Shown here piece after piece: positions 1-12,050 of a stretch of 64,000 bases of DNA. Source of the stretch: Streptomyces sp. MMBL 11-1 (GTDB lineage: Bacteria > Actinomycetota > Actinomycetes > Streptomycetales > Streptomycetaceae); the NCBI RefSeq assembly GCF_028622875.1, contig NZ_CP117709.1, forward strand, positions 4,715,001 to 4,779,000. Direction: 5' to 3'. The notes beneath the pieces are model-generated. The model saw only the letters and a program-made list of their open reading frames with translations. It did no database searches and was not told where the DNA came from. Position numbers and translations under genes: made by a program. Position 1 is the stretch's first letter. Each line of letters begins with the position of its first letter.

Positions 1-86
1 TCAACGCGGAGGAGGCCGCCCGCGAGGCGGAGGAAGCGGCCCTCAAGGCACTGCCCCTGATCGAGATGAAGGGGCTGCTGCGGTGA
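1..86 (+). CDS. nuoB: NADH-quinone oxidoreductase subunit B, C-terminal fragment (5' end outside window)
   Basis: Only the last 27 codons lie in the window. They read in frame from base 3 to the TGA at 84-86 and give an Ala/Glu-rich tail ending in EMKGLLR. Identity rests on position: the stop overlaps the GTG start of nuoC in a GTGA junction, and nuoB precedes nuoC in bacterial nuo operons. The [4Fe-4S] N2 ligands expected in NuoB lie upstream and cannot be seen. An Ala/Glu tail of this kind is not a diagnostic motif, so the name is inferred from the operon. Confidence 0.8.
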   Translation, partial: NAEEAAREAEEAALKALPLIEMKGLLR

Positions 87-810
87 CCGAGAACTCCGAC
101 GCGAACGGCGAGCGGAACGGCGACGCCGTACCCGCCCCGCGCGACACCGGCGGCGAGGTCATCCGCGTCCGCAAGGGCATGTTCGGCGCGAACAACGGCG
201 GCGACACCTCCGGCTACGGCGGCCTCATCCGCACCGTCACCCTTCCGGGAGCCGCCTCCCGGCCGTACGGCGGCTGGTTCGACGAGGTGGCCGACGAGCT
301 CGAAGGGGCCCTGGAGGAACAGGACCTGCTCCCCTCCCACGCCATCGAGAAGACGGTCGTCGACCGCGACGAGCTGACCTTCCACATCGCCCGCGAGCAC
401 CTGGTCCAGGTCGCCCGCACCCTGCGCGACGACCCCGCGCTGCGCTTCGAACTCTGTACGGGCGTGAGCGGCGTCCACTTCCTGGGCGACAAGGGCCGCG
501 AGCTGCACGCCGTCTACCACCTGCGCTCCCTCACCCACGGCCGGCTGATCCGGCTGGAGGTGTCCGCCCCGGACAGCGACCCGCACATCCCGTCGCTCGT
601 CGAGGTCTACCCGACCAACGACTGGCACGAGCGCGAGGCCTACGACTTCTTCGGGCTCGTCTTCGACGGGCACCCGGCCCTGACCCGGATCATGATGCCG
701 GACGACTGGCAGGGCTTCCCGCAGCGCAAGGACTACCCCCTCGGCGGCATCGCCGTCGAGTACAAGGGCGCCCAGATCCCGGCTCCGGACCAGCGGAGGT
801 CGTACTCCTG

Positions 811-811
<1 letters not shown>
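83..811 (+). CDS. nuoC: NADH-quinone oxidoreductase subunit C
   Basis: NuoC (30 kDa subunit) belongs to the peripheral arm of complex I and packs against NuoD and NuoB. The 242-residue product contains the family signature around [13 protein letters not shown], followed by the conserved [13 protein letters not shown] and QRKDYPLGG segments near the C-terminus. The first 60 or so residues form an acidic, Gly-rich actinobacterial extension. The GTG start at 83 overlaps the stop of nuoB, and the stop overlaps the ATG of nuoD, which implies translational coupling. NuoC and NuoD are separate here, unlike the E. coli fusion. Confidence 0.97.
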
Positions 812-2129
<1,318 letters not shown>

Positions 2130-2133
<4 letters not shown>

Positions 2134-3002
2134 CCACATCACGCCAAGACGTCAGTCTGGGGATGCCGCAGCTCCCCCCCACCCCCTACCCGGCCGAGGT
2201 GCGCGCCCGGCTCGACGCGGACGCGAAGGAGGTGCTCGCCCGCTACCCCGGCAGCCGCTCCGCCCTCCTGCCGCTGCTGCACCTCGTGCAGTCCGAGGAG
2301 GGATACGTCTCCCGTACGGGCATGGCCTTCTGCGCCGAGACGCTCGACCTCACCACCGCCGAGGTCACCGCCGTCGCGACGTTCTACTCCATGTACCGGC
2401 GCAGGCCGAGCGGCGACTACCAGGTCGGCGTCTGCACCAACACCCTGTGCGCGGTCATGGGCGGCGACGCCATCTTCGAGACGCTCAAGGAGCACCTCGG
2501 CGTCGGCAACAACGAGACCACCGAGGACGGCAAGGTCACGCTCGAACACATCGAGTGCAACGCCGCCTGCGACTTCGCGCCCGTCGTGATGGTCAACTGG
2601 GAGTTCTTCGACAACCAGACGCCCCGGAGCGCCACGCAGCTCGTCGACGACCTGATCGCCGGCCGGACCGTCGAGCCCACCCGGGGCGCGCCGATCTGCT
2701 CGTACAAGGAGACGGCCCGCATCCTGGCCGGCTTCCCCGACGAGCGGCCCGGCGCCGTCGAAGCGACCGGTGGCGCGGGCCCCGCCTCCCTCGTCGGGCT
2801 GAAGCTGGCCAAGGGCGAGGCGCTTCCGCAGGCGCGCGTGGTCTCCCCGCGCGTCGGACAGCCCCAGGACGCGCAGCCGCAGGACGCGCAGCCGCACGAC
2901 CCTTCGCCGTCCGAGCACCTCAGCTCGCACGACGCACCGCAGCAGACCTCGGCGTCCGACCCGGAGCACCCGGCCGGGCCCGCAGCCGAGGAGGGGGAGT
3001 GA
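2130..3002 (+). CDS. nuoE: NADH-quinone oxidoreductase subunit E
   Basis: NuoE is the 24 kDa thioredoxin-fold subunit of the NADH dehydrogenase module and carries the [2Fe-2S] cluster N1a. From the GTG at 2130, which overlaps the nuoD stop, the product is 290 residues. The four cluster ligands are visible as Cys102 and Cys107 (VCTNTLC) and Cys143 and Cys147 (ECNAAC). The C-terminal 70 or so residues are a Pro/Gln/Asp/His-rich tail containing a repeated PQDAQ unit, longer than in E. coli NuoE. The tail resembles the longer repeat tails in the second nuo cluster. The stop overlaps the nuoF ATG. Confidence 0.97.
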
Positions 3003-4381
3003 TGACCTTGGCCGCCGAGATCGACCACAACGGGACGAGCCCCGAGAAGCTGCTCGCACCGGTCCTCTCCGCCTTCTGGGACCAGCCCGAATCCTGGACC
3101 CTGGACACCTACCGCCGTCACGAGGGCTACGAAGGGCTGCGCAAGGCCCTGGCCATGACGCCCGACGACCTCATCGCGTACGTCAAGGACTCCGGTCTGC
3201 GCGGACGCGGCGGCGCGGGCTTCCCCACCGGGATGAAATGGCAGTTCATCCCGCAGGGCGACGGCAAACCGCACTACCTGGTGGTCAACGCCGACGAGTC
3301 GGAGCCGGGGACCTGCAAGGACATCCCGCTCCTCTTCGCGAACCCGCACAGCCTCATCGAGGGCATGGTGATCGCCTGTTACGCGATCCGTTCGTCGCAC
3401 GCGTTCATCTATCTGCGCGGTGAGGTCGTCCCCGTGCTGCGACGTCTGCACGAGGCGGTACGAGAGGCGTACGAGGCGGGCTATCTGGGGACGAACATCC
3501 TGGGTTCAGGACTCGATCTGGAACTCACGGTGCACGCGGGCGCCGGTGCGTACATCTGTGGTGAGGAAACCGCGCTGCTCGACTCTCTCGAAGGACGGCG
3601 TGGCCAGCCCCGGCTTCGACCCCCCTTCCCCGCGGTCGCCGGTCTGTACGCCTGCCCCACTGTGGTGAACAACGTCGAGTCCATCGCCTCGGTTCCCGCG
3701 ATCCTGAACAAGGGCAAGGACTGGTTCAGGTCGATGGGCAGCGAGAAGTCCCCGGGCTTCACGCTCTACTCGCTCAGCGGCCATGTCACCAGCCCCGGCC
3801 AGTACGAGGCCCCGCTCGGCATCACGCTGCGCCAGCTCCTCGACATGAGCGGCGGCATCCGGGCCGGTCACCGCCTGAAGTTCTGGACCCCGGGCGGCTC
3901 CTCCACCCCGATGTTCACCGACGAGCACCTCGACGTCCCCCTCGACTACGAGGGCGTCGGCGCCGCCGGGTCCATGCTCGGGACCAAGGCGCTCCAGTGC
4001 TTCGACGAGACGACCTGCGTCGTGCGGGCCGTCACCCGCTGGACCGAGTTCTACGCCCACGAGTCCTGCGGCAAGTGCACACCCTGCCGCGAAGGGACGT
4101 ACTGGCTCGTCCAGCTGCTCCGCGACATCGAGGCCGGCAAGGGCGAGATGGCCGACCTCGACAAGCTCAACGACATCGCCGACAACATCAACGGCAAGTC
4201 GTTCTGCGCGCTCGGCGACGGCGCCGCCTCGCCGATCTTCTCCTCGCTCCAGTACTTCCGCGAGGAGTACGAGCAGCACATCACCGGCAAGGGCTGCCCC
4301 TTCGACCCCGCCCGGTCCACGGCCTGGGCCGACGACAAGAACACCGACGGCAAGAACGCTCACCGGGGGGTGAACGCATGA
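3002..4381 (+). CDS. nuoF: NADH-quinone oxidoreductase subunit F (NADH- and FMN-binding)
   Basis: NuoF oxidises NADH, holds FMN and passes electrons to the [4Fe-4S] cluster N3. The 459-residue product has the Gly-rich NADH-binding loop [10 protein letters not shown] near residue 65. The C-terminal cluster motif [11 protein letters not shown] lies near residues 354-363, with the fourth Cys near residue 402 (FCALGDG). The ATG at 3002 overlaps the nuoE stop and the TGA at 4379 overlaps the nuoG ATG. A shift toward less GC-rich third positions around 3380-3640 is visible but the frame stays open. Confidence 0.98.
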   Translation: MTLAAEIDHNGTSPEKLLAPVLSAFWDQPESWTLDTYRRHEGYEGLRKALAMTPDDLIAYVKDSGLRGRGGAGFPTGMKWQFIPQGDGKPHYLVVNADESEPGTCKDIPLLFANPHSLIEGMVIACYAIRSSHAFIYLRGEVVPVLRRLHEAVREAYEAGYLGTNILGSGLDLELTVHAGAGAYICGEETALLDSLEGRRGQPRLRPPFPAVAGLYACPTVVNNVESIASVPAILNKGKDWFRSMGSEKSPGFTLYSLSGHVTSPGQYEAPLGITLRQLLDMSGGIRAGHRLKFWTPGGSSTPMFTDEHLDVPLDYEGVGAAGSMLGTKALQCFDETTCVVRAVTRWTEFYAHESCGKCTPCREGTYWLVQLLRDIEAGKGEMADLDKLNDIADNINGKSFCALGDGAASPIFSSLQYFREEYEQHITGKGCPFDPARSTAWADDKNTDGKNAHRGVNA

Positions 4382-6888
4382 CAGTCACCACGAGTGCGCC
4401 CTCCGGGGGCGGCGAGGCGGCGGTCCCGCCCGAGGACCTGGTCACGCTGACCATCGACGGCATCGAGATCAGCGTCCCCAAGGGGACCCTGGTCATCCGC
4501 GCCGCCGAGCTCCTCGGCATCGAGATCCCGCGCTTCTGCGACCACCCGCTCCTCGACCCCGCCGGCGCCTGCCGCCAGTGCATCGTCGAGGTCGAGGGCC
4601 AGCGCAAGCCGATGGCCTCCTGCACCATCACCTGCACCGACGGCATGGTCGTCAAGTCGCAGATCACCTCTCCTGTCGCCGACAAGGCGCAGAAGGGCGT
4701 GATGGAGCTGCTGCTGATCAACCATCCGCTGGACTGCCCCGTCTGCGACAAGGGCGGCGAGTGCCCGCTGCAGAACCAGGCGATGTCGCACGGCGCCGCC
4801 GACTCCCGCTTCGAGGGCAAGAAGCGGACCTTCGAGAAGCCCGTCCCGATCTCCACCCAGGTGCTGCTGGACCGCGAGCGGTGCGTGCTCTGCGCGCGCT
4901 GCACCCGGTTCTCCAACCAGGTGGCGGGCGACCCGATGATCGAACTGATCGAGCGCGGCGCCCTCCAGCAGGTCGGCACCGGGGTGGGCGACCCCTTCGA
5001 GTCGTACTTCTCCGGCAACACCATCCAGATCTGCCCGGTCGGCGCGCTGACCTCGGCGGCGTACCGCTTCCGCTCCCGCCCCTTCGACCTGGTCTCCACC
5101 CCCTCGGTGTGCGAGCAGTGCGCGGGCGGCTGCTCGACCCGGACCGACCACCGGCGCGGCAAGGTCATGCGCCGCCTCGCGGCCAACGACCCCGAGGTCA
5201 ACGAGGAGTGGCTCTGCGACAAGGGGCGGTTCGGCTTCCGCTACGCCCAGCAGCGCGACCGGCTCACCACCCCGCTGGTCCGCAACGCCGAGGGCGTCCT
5301 GGAACCGGCGAGCTGGCCCGAGGCGCTGGAGGCAGCGGCGGCCGGACTCCTCGCCGCCCGCGGCCGTACCGGCGTCCTGACCGGCGGCCGGCTGACCGTC
5401 GAGGACGCCTACGCCTACAGCAAGTTCGCCCGGGTCGCCCTGGACACCAACGACGTCGACTTCCGCTCCCGCGTCCACAGCGCCGAGGAGGCCGACTTCC
5501 TGGCCGCCCGGGTCGCCGGACGCGGCCGGGACCTGGACGGCGAGGGGGTCACGTACACCGCGCTGGAGAAGGCCCCGGCGGTCCTGCTCGTCGGGTTCGA
5601 GTCCGAGGAGGAGGCGCCCGGCGTCTTCCTGCGGCTGCGCAAGGCCCATCGCAAGAGCGGTCAGAGGACCTTCGCGCTCGCCTCGCACGCCACCCGGGGC
5701 CTGGTGAAGGCGGGCGGCACCCTGCTGCCCGCCGCCCCCGGCACCGAGACCGAGTGGCTGGACGCGCTCGCGGGCGGCGTCGGCCTGGAGGCCGAAGGGG
5801 CCGCCGCCGCCGAGGCGCTCCGCGCGGAGCACTCCCTGATCATCGTCGGTGAGCGGCTCGCCGGAGTGCCCGGCGCACTGTCCGCCGCCGTCCGCACCGC
5901 CACCGCCACCGGCGCACGCCTGGTGTGGATCCCGCGCCGGGCCGGCGACCGGGGCGCGGTGGAGGCGGGCGCGCTCCCCACCCTGCTGCCCGGTGGCCGC
6001 CCCGCCACCGACCCGCGGGCCCGCGAGGAGGTCGCGGAGCTGTGGCGGGTCGCCGAACTGCCCACCCGCCACGGCCGCGACACCGGCCAGATCGTCGAGG
6101 CCGCGGCCACCGGCGAACTGGGCGCGCTGCTCGTCGCCGGGGTCGGGGTCGAGGACCTGCCCGACCCGAACCGCGCCATCCAGGCGCTGAACGAGGTCGG
6201 CTTCCTGGTCTCGCTGGAACTGCGGCCGAGCGCGGTCTCCGCCCGGGCGGACGTGGTCTTCCCGGTCGCCGCCGTCGCGGAGAAGTCCGGCACCTTCCTC
6301 AACTGGGAGGGCCGGGTCCGGATGTTCCAGGCGGCGCTCAAGCCCGAGCAGATGTCCCGGACGCTCGCGCCGACGGACTCCCGGGTGCTGCACATGCTGG
6401 CCGACGCCATGGACGTGCACTTCGCCCTGCCGGACCTGACCGCCGCCCGCCGCGAGCTGGACCGGCTCGGCGGCTGGGAGGGCGGCCACGCCGAGGACCC
6501 GCGCGAGAGCGCGCGGCCGCTGCCCCGGCCCGGCGACGGCGAGGCGGTCCTCGCGGGCCACCGGATGCTGCTCGACCTCGGCCGGCTCCAGGACGGCGAC
6601 ACCGCGCTCGCCGGGACCCGGCACGCGGCCGTCGCCCGGCTCTCGGCGGTCACCGCCGCCGAGTCCGGCGTCAAGGACGGCGACCTGCTCGCCGTCACCG
6701 GCCCCGCGGGCACCGTCGAACTGCCCCTCGCGGTCACCGACATGCCGGACCGGGTGGTCTGGGTGCCGCTGAACTCGGTGGGGCGCGGCATCCCCGCCGA
6801 CACCGGCGCGACCCCCGGAGGCCTGGTGCGGATCGGCCCCGCCGCCGCACCGAGTGCTCCCGTCGAACCATCGGAGGTACGAGCGTGA
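4378..6888 (+). CDS. nuoG: NADH-quinone oxidoreductase subunit G
   Basis: NuoG is the largest peripheral subunit and carries several Fe-S clusters between NuoF and NuoB. The 836-residue product begins with a [2Fe-2S] ferredoxin-like domain ([15 protein letters not shown]), followed by a His/Cys-type segment ([13 protein letters not shown]), two further cysteine groups ([10 protein letters not shown] and the later ICPVGAL) and a CEQCAGGC motif that opens a molybdopterin-oxidoreductase-like domain. The C-terminal 350 residues are Ala-rich and less conserved, as in other actinobacterial NuoG. The start is the ATG overlapping the nuoF stop. The stop overlaps the GTG of nuoH. Confidence 0.97.
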   Translation: MTVTTSAPSGGGEAAVPPEDLVTLTIDGIEISVPKGTLVIRAAELLGIEIPRFCDHPLLDPAGACRQCIVEVEGQRKPMASCTITCTDGMVVKSQITSPVADKAQKGVMELLLINHPLDCPVCDKGGECPLQNQAMSHGAADSRFEGKKRTFEKPVPISTQVLLDRERCVLCARCTRFSNQVAGDPMIELIERGALQQVGTGVGDPFESYFSGNTIQICPVGALTSAAYRFRSRPFDLVSTPSVCEQCAGGCSTRTDHRRGKVMRRLAANDPEVNEEWLCDKGRFGFRYAQQRDRLTTPLVRNAEGVLEPASWPEALEAAAAGLLAARGRTGVLTGGRLTVEDAYAYSKFARVALDTNDVDFRSRVHSAEEADFLAARVAGRGRDLDGEGVTYTALEKAPAVLLVGFESEEEAPGVFLRLRKAHRKSGQRTFALASHATRGLVKAGGTLLPAAPGTETEWLDALAGGVGLEAEGAAAAEALRAEHSLIIVGERLAGVPGALSAAVRTATATGARLVWIPRRAGDRGAVEAGALPTLLPGGRPATDPRAREEVAELWRVAELPTRHGRDTGQIVEAAATGELGALLVAGVGVEDLPDPNRAIQALNEVGFLVSLELRPSAVSARADVVFPVAAVAEKSGTFLNWEGRVRMFQAALKPEQMSRTLAPTDSRVLHMLADAMDVHFALPDLTAARRELDRLGGWEGGHAEDPRESARPLPRPGDGEAVLAGHRMLLDLGRLQDGDTALAGTRHAAVARLSAVTAAESGVKDGDLLAVTGPAGTVELPLAVTDMPDRVVWVPLNSVGRGIPADTGATPGGLVRIGPAAAPSAPVEPSEVRA

Positions 6889-8288
6889 CTGGCCTCGCCG
6901 CACTCACGACGGCGCCCGAGCGCGTCGTCCTCGCCGCCGAGGATCTCTCGATGTTCGGCACCGACCCCTGGTGGCTCGTCGTCATCAAGGCGGTCTTCTG
7001 CTTCGCGTTCCTGATGCTGATCGTGCTGTTCTCCATCGTGTGGGAGCGCAAGGTCGTCGCCTGGATGCAGCTGCGCATCGGCCCCAACCGGCACGGCCCC
7101 TGGGGGCTGCTCCAGTCGCTCGCCGACGGCGTCAAGCTGATGCTGAAGGAAGACGTGATCGTCAAGCGCGCGGACAAGGCGGTCTACGTCCTGGCGCCGA
7201 TCCTCGCCGCGATCCCGGCCTTCATGGCGATCGCGGTGATCCCCTTCGGCCCGGCGGGCAACGAGATCTCGATCTTCGGGCAGCGCACCACGATGCAGCT
7301 CACCGACCTCCCGATCGCCGCGCTGTACATCCTCGCCGTCGGCGCGGTCGGGGTGTACGGCTTCGTCCTCGGCGGCTGGTCCTCGGGCTCGACCTACCCC
7401 CTGCTCGGCGGAATCCGTTCGTCCGCGCAGATGATCTCGTACGAGATCGCCATGGGCGCGGCCTTCGCCTCGGTCTTCCTCTACTCCGGGTCGATGTCCA
7501 CCTCGACGATCGTGGAGGCGCAGGCGGACCGCTGGTACATCATGCTGCTGCCGGTCTCGTTCATCATCTACATGGTGACCATGGTCGGTGAGGCCAGCCG
7601 GGCGCCGTTCGACATGCCGGAGTCCGAGGGCGACCTGGTCGGCGGGTTCAACACCGAGTACAGCTCCATCAAGTTCGCGATGTTCATGCTCGCCGAGTAC
7701 ATCCACATGGTGACCGTGTCGATGATCGCGGTGACGCTGTTCCTCGGCGGCTGGCGGGCCCCGTACCCGATCTCGGCGTTCTGGGAGGGCGCGAACCACG
7801 GCTGGTGGCCGATGCTCTGGTTCTTCCTGAAGCTCCAGGTGCTGATCTTCTTCTTCATCTGGCTGCGCGGCACGCTTCCCCGCGTGCGCTACGACCAGTT
7901 GATGAAGCTGGGCTGGAAGGTCCTCATCCCGGTCTCGGTGGTCTGGCTGATGCTCGTCGCCACCGTCCGGGCCCTGCGCAACGAGGGCTACGACTTCTCC
8001 CGGATCGTGCTGTACGTCGGGGCGGTCGTGATCGCGATCCTGCTGGTCTCGTTCGTCGTCGACATGTTCCGCGACCGCAGGAACCGGGCCGAGGAGGAAG
8101 CGGCCGGACCGGAGCCCGCCTTCGATCCGATGGCGGGCGGGTTCCCGGTGCCTCCGCTGCCCGGACAGACCCTGCCGCCGGTGCCCAGGCGCACACCACG
8201 ACGGGAGCGGGAGCTCGTTGTCAGTGGTGGAGCGGATACTCAGAGTGACGAAAGCGCGAGTGACGGAAAGGAGGCCGGCGGTGTCTGA
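6885..8288 (+). CDS. nuoH: NADH-quinone oxidoreductase subunit H
   Basis: NuoH is the membrane subunit that contacts the peripheral arm and forms the entrance to the quinone channel. The GTG at 6885 has a GGAGG at 6872-6876. The 467-residue product shows eight or so membrane segments and the conserved [19 protein letters not shown] loop, [20 protein letters not shown] and a [15 protein letters not shown] segment. It is about 140 residues longer than E. coli NuoH; the extra part is a Pro/Gly-rich cytoplasmic tail after residue 400. The stop lies past the start of nuoI. Confidence 0.97.
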   Translation: MTGLAALTTAPERVVLAAEDLSMFGTDPWWLVVIKAVFCFAFLMLIVLFSIVWERKVVAWMQLRIGPNRHGPWGLLQSLADGVKLMLKEDVIVKRADKAVYVLAPILAAIPAFMAIAVIPFGPAGNEISIFGQRTTMQLTDLPIAALYILAVGAVGVYGFVLGGWSSGSTYPLLGGIRSSAQMISYEIAMGAAFASVFLYSGSMSTSTIVEAQADRWYIMLLPVSFIIYMVTMVGEASRAPFDMPESEGDLVGGFNTEYSSIKFAMFMLAEYIHMVTVSMIAVTLFLGGWRAPYPISAFWEGANHGWWPMLWFFLKLQVLIFFFIWLRGTLPRVRYDQLMKLGWKVLIPVSVVWLMLVATVRALRNEGYDFSRIVLYVGAVVIAILLVSFVVDMFRDRRNRAEEEAAGPEPAFDPMAGGFPVPPLPGQTLPPVPRRTPRRERELVVSGGADTQSDESASDGKEAGGV

Positions 8289-8979
8289 GAAACCAGAGCT
8301 CACGGGCTCATCGGGATCCGCTGGGTCCTCGGGGCAGGCGGGTGAGCCGGGGGAGAAGTTCCAGAACCCCGTGGCCGGTTTCGGCGTGACCTTCAAGGCC
8401 ATGTTCAAGAAGCGGCTCACCGAGCAGTATCCGGAGACGCCGAAGGTGACGGCGCCCCGCTTCCACGGCCGTCACCAGCTCAACCGCCACCCGGACGGCC
8501 TGGAGAAGTGCGTCGGCTGCGAGCTGTGCGCCTGGGCCTGCCCGGCGGACGCGATCTACGTGGAGGGCGCGGACAACACCGAGGAGGAGCGCTACTCCCC
8601 GGGCGAGCGCTACGGCCGCGTCTACCAGATCAACTACGCGCGCTGCATCCTGTGCGGACTCTGCATCGAGGCCTGCCCCACCCGGGCGCTGACGATGACG
8701 AACGAGTTCGAGCTGGCCAACACCACCCGCGAGAGCCTCATCTACACCAAGGACGAGCTGCTCGCGGGCCTGGAGGAGGGCATGGTCGACAGCCCGCACG
8801 CGATCTTCCCCGGCATGGACGAACAGGACTACTACCGGGGCGTGGTCACCGAGGCCGCCCCCGGCACGGTCCGTCAGACGGCCGTGTCCAAGGGCGAGGG
8901 CGACAAGCCCGACGAGGACCCCATCGAGTCCACTCGGGCCGCCGACGCCACCCGGCCGGGCAAGGGGGTGGGGGAGTGA
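8281..8979 (+). CDS. nuoI: NADH-quinone oxidoreductase subunit I
   Basis: NuoI carries the two [4Fe-4S] clusters N6a and N6b linking NuoG to NuoB. The GTG at 8281 is chosen because an AAAGGAGG Shine-Dalgarno lies at 8267-8274, six bases upstream; a longer frame exists from 8218. The 232-residue product has two ferredoxin motifs: Cys77-x2-Cys80-x2-Cys83-x3-Cys87 ([12 protein letters not shown]) and Cys122-x2-Cys125-x2-Cys128-x3-Cys132 ([12 protein letters not shown]). Both ends are extended by hydrophilic, Ser/Gly- or Asp-rich sequence relative to E. coli NuoI. It overlaps nuoH by 8 bases and nuoJ by 4. Confidence 0.96.
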   Translation: MSEKPELTGSSGSAGSSGQAGEPGEKFQNPVAGFGVTFKAMFKKRLTEQYPETPKVTAPRFHGRHQLNRHPDGLEKCVGCELCAWACPADAIYVEGADNTEEERYSPGERYGRVYQINYARCILCGLCIEACPTRALTMTNEFELANTTRESLIYTKDELLAGLEEGMVDSPHAIFPGMDEQDYYRGVVTEAAPGTVRQTAVSKGEGDKPDEDPIESTRAADATRPGKGVGE

Positions 8980-9842
8980 ACGCGCTGGCCGCAGCCACCA
9001 CCACCTCGACCGGCGAGGCCTTCCAGTTCTGGATCCTGGGCACCGTCGCCGTGATCGGCGCGCTCGCCACGGTGCTGATGAAGAAGTCCGTGCACAGCGC
9101 TCTGTCGCTCGCCGGGACCATGATCGTCCTCGCGGTCTTCTACCTCGCCAACGGCGCGTATTTCCTCGGCATCGTCCAGATCGTCGTCTACACCGGCGCG
9201 ATCATGATGCTGTTCCTCTTCGTCGTCATGCTCGTCGGCGTCACCGCCGCCGACTCCCTCAAGGAGACCCTCAAGGGGCAGCGCTGGCTGGCCCTCGGGT
9301 GCGCTCTCGGGTTCGCCGTGCTGCTGATCGCGGGCATCGGCAACGCCTCCCTGTCCACCTTCAACGGGCTCGGCGCGGCCAACGCCCGCCACGGCGGCAA
9401 CGTCGAGGGAATCGCCAACCTCATCTTCACCAAGTACGTCTTCGCCTTCGAGATCACCGGCGCCCTGCTGATCACCGCGACGGTCGGCGCGATGGTGCTC
9501 ACGCACCGCGAGCGCACCGAACGGGCCAAGACCCAGCGGGAGATGTCCGAGGAGCGCGTGCGCGGCAAGCACCTCCCGCCGCTCCCCGCCCCCGGCGTCT
9601 ACGCCCGGCACAACGCGGTGGACATCCCCGGTCTGCTCCCCGACGGCACGCCGTCCGAGCTCACCGTCATGCAGACGCTGCGGCAGCGCGGCCAGATCCG
9701 TGATGTCTCGCAGCAGTCCCTCGCCGATCTCAAGGCGCTGGAGCAGCGCTCCGGGGAGCGGCTCGGACGTGAGGACGCGGACGCCGTGGAGCGCGGAGCC
9801 AATCCCCCGTCCGCGGCGGAGAATTCGGAGGCCGCCAAGTGA
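8976..9842 (+). CDS. nuoJ: NADH-quinone oxidoreductase subunit J
   Basis: NuoJ is an antiporter-associated membrane subunit of complex I. The 288-residue product from the GTG at 8976 has five hydrophobic segments in its first 170 residues and the conserved [20 protein letters not shown] helix, which holds the acidic/pi-bulge region of TM3. The C-terminal 110 residues are hydrophilic and extend past the usual NuoJ length of about 180-200. The start overlaps the nuoI stop, and the stop overlaps the nuoK GTG. Confidence 0.96.
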   Translation: MNALAAATTTSTGEAFQFWILGTVAVIGALATVLMKKSVHSALSLAGTMIVLAVFYLANGAYFLGIVQIVVYTGAIMMLFLFVVMLVGVTAADSLKETLKGQRWLALGCALGFAVLLIAGIGNASLSTFNGLGAANARHGGNVEGIANLIFTKYVFAFEITGALLITATVGAMVLTHRERTERAKTQREMSEERVRGKHLPPLPAPGVYARHNAVDIPGLLPDGTPSELTVMQTLRQRGQIRDVSQQSLADLKALEQRSGERLGREDADAVERGANPPSAAENSEAAK

Positions 9843-10138
9843 ACCCGGTCAACTACCTCTACCTCGCGGCCCTGCTGTTCGCGATCGGCGCCTCCGGGGT
9901 GCTGATCAGGCGGAACACGATCGTGCTGTTCATGTGCGTCGAGCTGATGCTCAACGCCTGCAATCTGGCGCTCGTCACGTTCTCCCGGATGCACGGCAAC
10001 CTCGACGGGCAGATCGTCGCGTTCTTCACGATGGTCGTCGCCGCCGCGGAAGTCGTCGTCGGACTCGCGATCATCGTGTCGTTGTTCCGCTCCCGCCACT
10101 CGGCCTCGGTCGACGACGCCAGCCTGATGAAGCTGTAA
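9839..10138 (+). CDS. nuoK: NADH-quinone oxidoreductase subunit K
   Basis: NuoK is a small three-helix membrane subunit of the proton-translocating arm. The product has the standard 99 residues, with the conserved Glu of helix 2 in [17 protein letters not shown] and the second conserved Glu in [11 protein letters not shown]. The GTG start overlaps the nuoJ stop. Unlike NuoK2 (61445-61897), it has no C-terminal extension, so it is a useful within-window reference for family length. Confidence 0.97.
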   Translation: MNPVNYLYLAALLFAIGASGVLIRRNTIVLFMCVELMLNACNLALVTFSRMHGNLDGQIVAFFTMVVAAAEVVVGLAIIVSLFRSRHSASVDDASLMKL

Positions 10139-10150
10139 GGGGTCGGAAAC

Positions 10151-12046
10151 GTGGAGAACCTGATTGCGCTGCTCGTCGCGGCGCCCCTGCTCGGAGCGGC
10201 GGTCCTGCTCTGCGGCGGACGCCGCCTGGACAAGACCGGCCACTGGCTCGGCACCGTCCTGGCCGGAGCCTCGTTCGTCGTCGGACTCGTTCTGTTCACC
10301 GACATGCTGGGGAAGGACGCCGAGGACCGGGCCCTGCACCAGCACCTGTTCAGCTGGATTCCGGTGGAGGGCTTCCAGGCCGACATCGCCTTCCAGCTCG
10401 ACCAGTTGTCGATGACGTTCGTCCTGCTCATCACCGGTGTGGGCACGCTGATCCACATCTACTCCATCGGCTACATGGAGCACGACGAGCGCAGGCGCCG
10501 CTTCTTCGGCTATCTCAACCTGTTCCTCGCGGCGATGCTCATCCTGGTCATCGCCGACAACTACCTGCTGCTGTACGTCGGGTGGGAGGGCGTCGGTCTG
10601 GCGTCGTTCCTGCTCATCGGTTTCTGGCAGCACAAGCCCACCGCGGCCACCGCCGCGAAGAAGGCCTTCCTGGTCAACCGGGTCGGCGACATGGGCCTGT
10701 CGATCGCCATCATGCTGATGTTCACCACCTTCGGCACCTTCGCCTTCGGGCCGGTGCTGGAGTCGGCGGGCGAGACGAGCCAGGGCAAGCTGACCGCCAT
10801 CGGGCTGATGCTGCTGCTGGCCGCCTGCGGCAAGTCGGCCCAGGTGCCGCTGCAGTCCTGGCTCGGCGACGCGATGGAGGGCCCGACCCCGGTCTCCGCC
10901 CTCATCCACGCCGCGACCATGGTCACCGCCGGTGTCTATCTGATCGTCCGCTCCGGCGCCATCTTCAACGCCGCCCCGGACGCCCAGCTGGTCGTCGTCA
11001 TCGTCGGCGCGGTCACACTGATCTTCGGTGCGGTCGTCGGTTGCGCGAAGGACGACATCAAGAAGGCCCTGGCCGGCTCCACGATGTCGCAGATCGGCTA
11101 CATGATCCTGGCCGCGGGGCTCGGTCCCATCGGCTACATCTTCGCGATCATGCACCTGGTGACGCACGGCTTCTTCAAGGCCGGGCTCTTCCTCGGCGCG
11201 GGCTCCGTCATGCACGGCATGAACGACGAGGTCGACATGCGCAAGTACGGCGGCCTGCGGACGTACATGCCGGTCACCTTCGTCACCTTCGGCCTCGGCT
11301 ATCTGGCCATCATCGGCTTCCCCGGCCTGTCCGGCTTCTTCTCCAAGGACAAGATCATCGAGGCGGCCTTCGCCAAGGGCGGCACCGAGGGCTGGATCCT
11401 CGGCTCCGTGGCCCTGCTGGGCGCCGCGATCACCGCGTTCTACATGACGCGCGTGATGCTGATGACGTTCTTCGGCGAGAAGCGCTGGCAGCCGGACGCC
11501 CAGGGCCACGCGCCGCACCCGCACGAGTCCCCGAAGTCGATGACGATCCCGATGATCGTGCTGGCCTTCGGCTCCGTCTTCGCCGGCGGGTTCTTCGCCA
11601 TCGGTGACCGGTTCATCAACTGGCTGGAGCCCGTCACCGGGTACGACCACGGGCACGCCCCGCTGAGCGCGGCCACGGTCACCGGAGCCACCGTGGTGGC
11701 CCTGGTCATCGGCGTCGGGATCGCCTGGGCGATGTACGGGCGCAAGCCCGTGCCCGTCGTCGCCCCGCGCGGCTCGGTCCTCACCCGGGCCGCCCGCCGC
11801 GATCTCCTCCAGGACGACTTCAACCACGTGGTCCTGGTCCGCGGCGGCGAGCACCTCACCCGCTCGCTGGTCTACGTGGACCACTCCCTGGTCGACGGCG
11901 TCGTCAACGGCACGGCCGCCTCGGTCGGCGGGCTCTCCGGCCGGCTGCGCAAGATGCAGAACGGCTACGCCCGCACCTACGCGGTCTCGATGTTCGGCGG
12001 TACGGCGGTCGTCATCGCCGCGACCCTGCTGATGAGGGCGGTCTGA
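10151..12046 (+). CDS. nuoL: NADH-quinone oxidoreductase subunit L
   Basis: NuoL is the distal antiporter-like subunit that completes a proton path and carries the long lateral helix. The 631-residue product has the expected [10 protein letters not shown] helix, the [16 protein letters not shown] helix with the key Glu, the [31 protein letters not shown] segment (Lys and discontinuous helix) and [13 protein letters not shown]. The GTG start at 10151 is preceded by AAGGGG. It is separated from nuoK by 12 bases, the largest gap in the operon section seen. Confidence 0.97.
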   Translation: MENLIALLVAAPLLGAAVLLCGGRRLDKTGHWLGTVLAGASFVVGLVLFTDMLGKDAEDRALHQHLFSWIPVEGFQADIAFQLDQLSMTFVLLITGVGTLIHIYSIGYMEHDERRRRFFGYLNLFLAAMLILVIADNYLLLYVGWEGVGLASFLLIGFWQHKPTAATAAKKAFLVNRVGDMGLSIAIMLMFTTFGTFAFGPVLESAGETSQGKLTAIGLMLLLAACGKSAQVPLQSWLGDAMEGPTPVSALIHAATMVTAGVYLIVRSGAIFNAAPDAQLVVVIVGAVTLIFGAVVGCAKDDIKKALAGSTMSQIGYMILAAGLGPIGYIFAIMHLVTHGFFKAGLFLGAGSVMHGMNDEVDMRKYGGLRTYMPVTFVTFGLGYLAIIGFPGLSGFFSKDKIIEAAFAKGGTEGWILGSVALLGAAITAFYMTRVMLMTFFGEKRWQPDAQGHAPHPHESPKSMTIPMIVLAFGSVFAGGFFAIGDRFINWLEPVTGYDHGHAPLSAATVTGATVVALVIGVGIAWAMYGRKPVPVVAPRGSVLTRAARRDLLQDDFNHVVLVRGGEHLTRSLVYVDHSLVDGVVNGTAASVGGLSGRLRKMQNGYARTYAVSMFGGTAVVIAATLLMRAV

Positions 12047-12050
12047 TCAC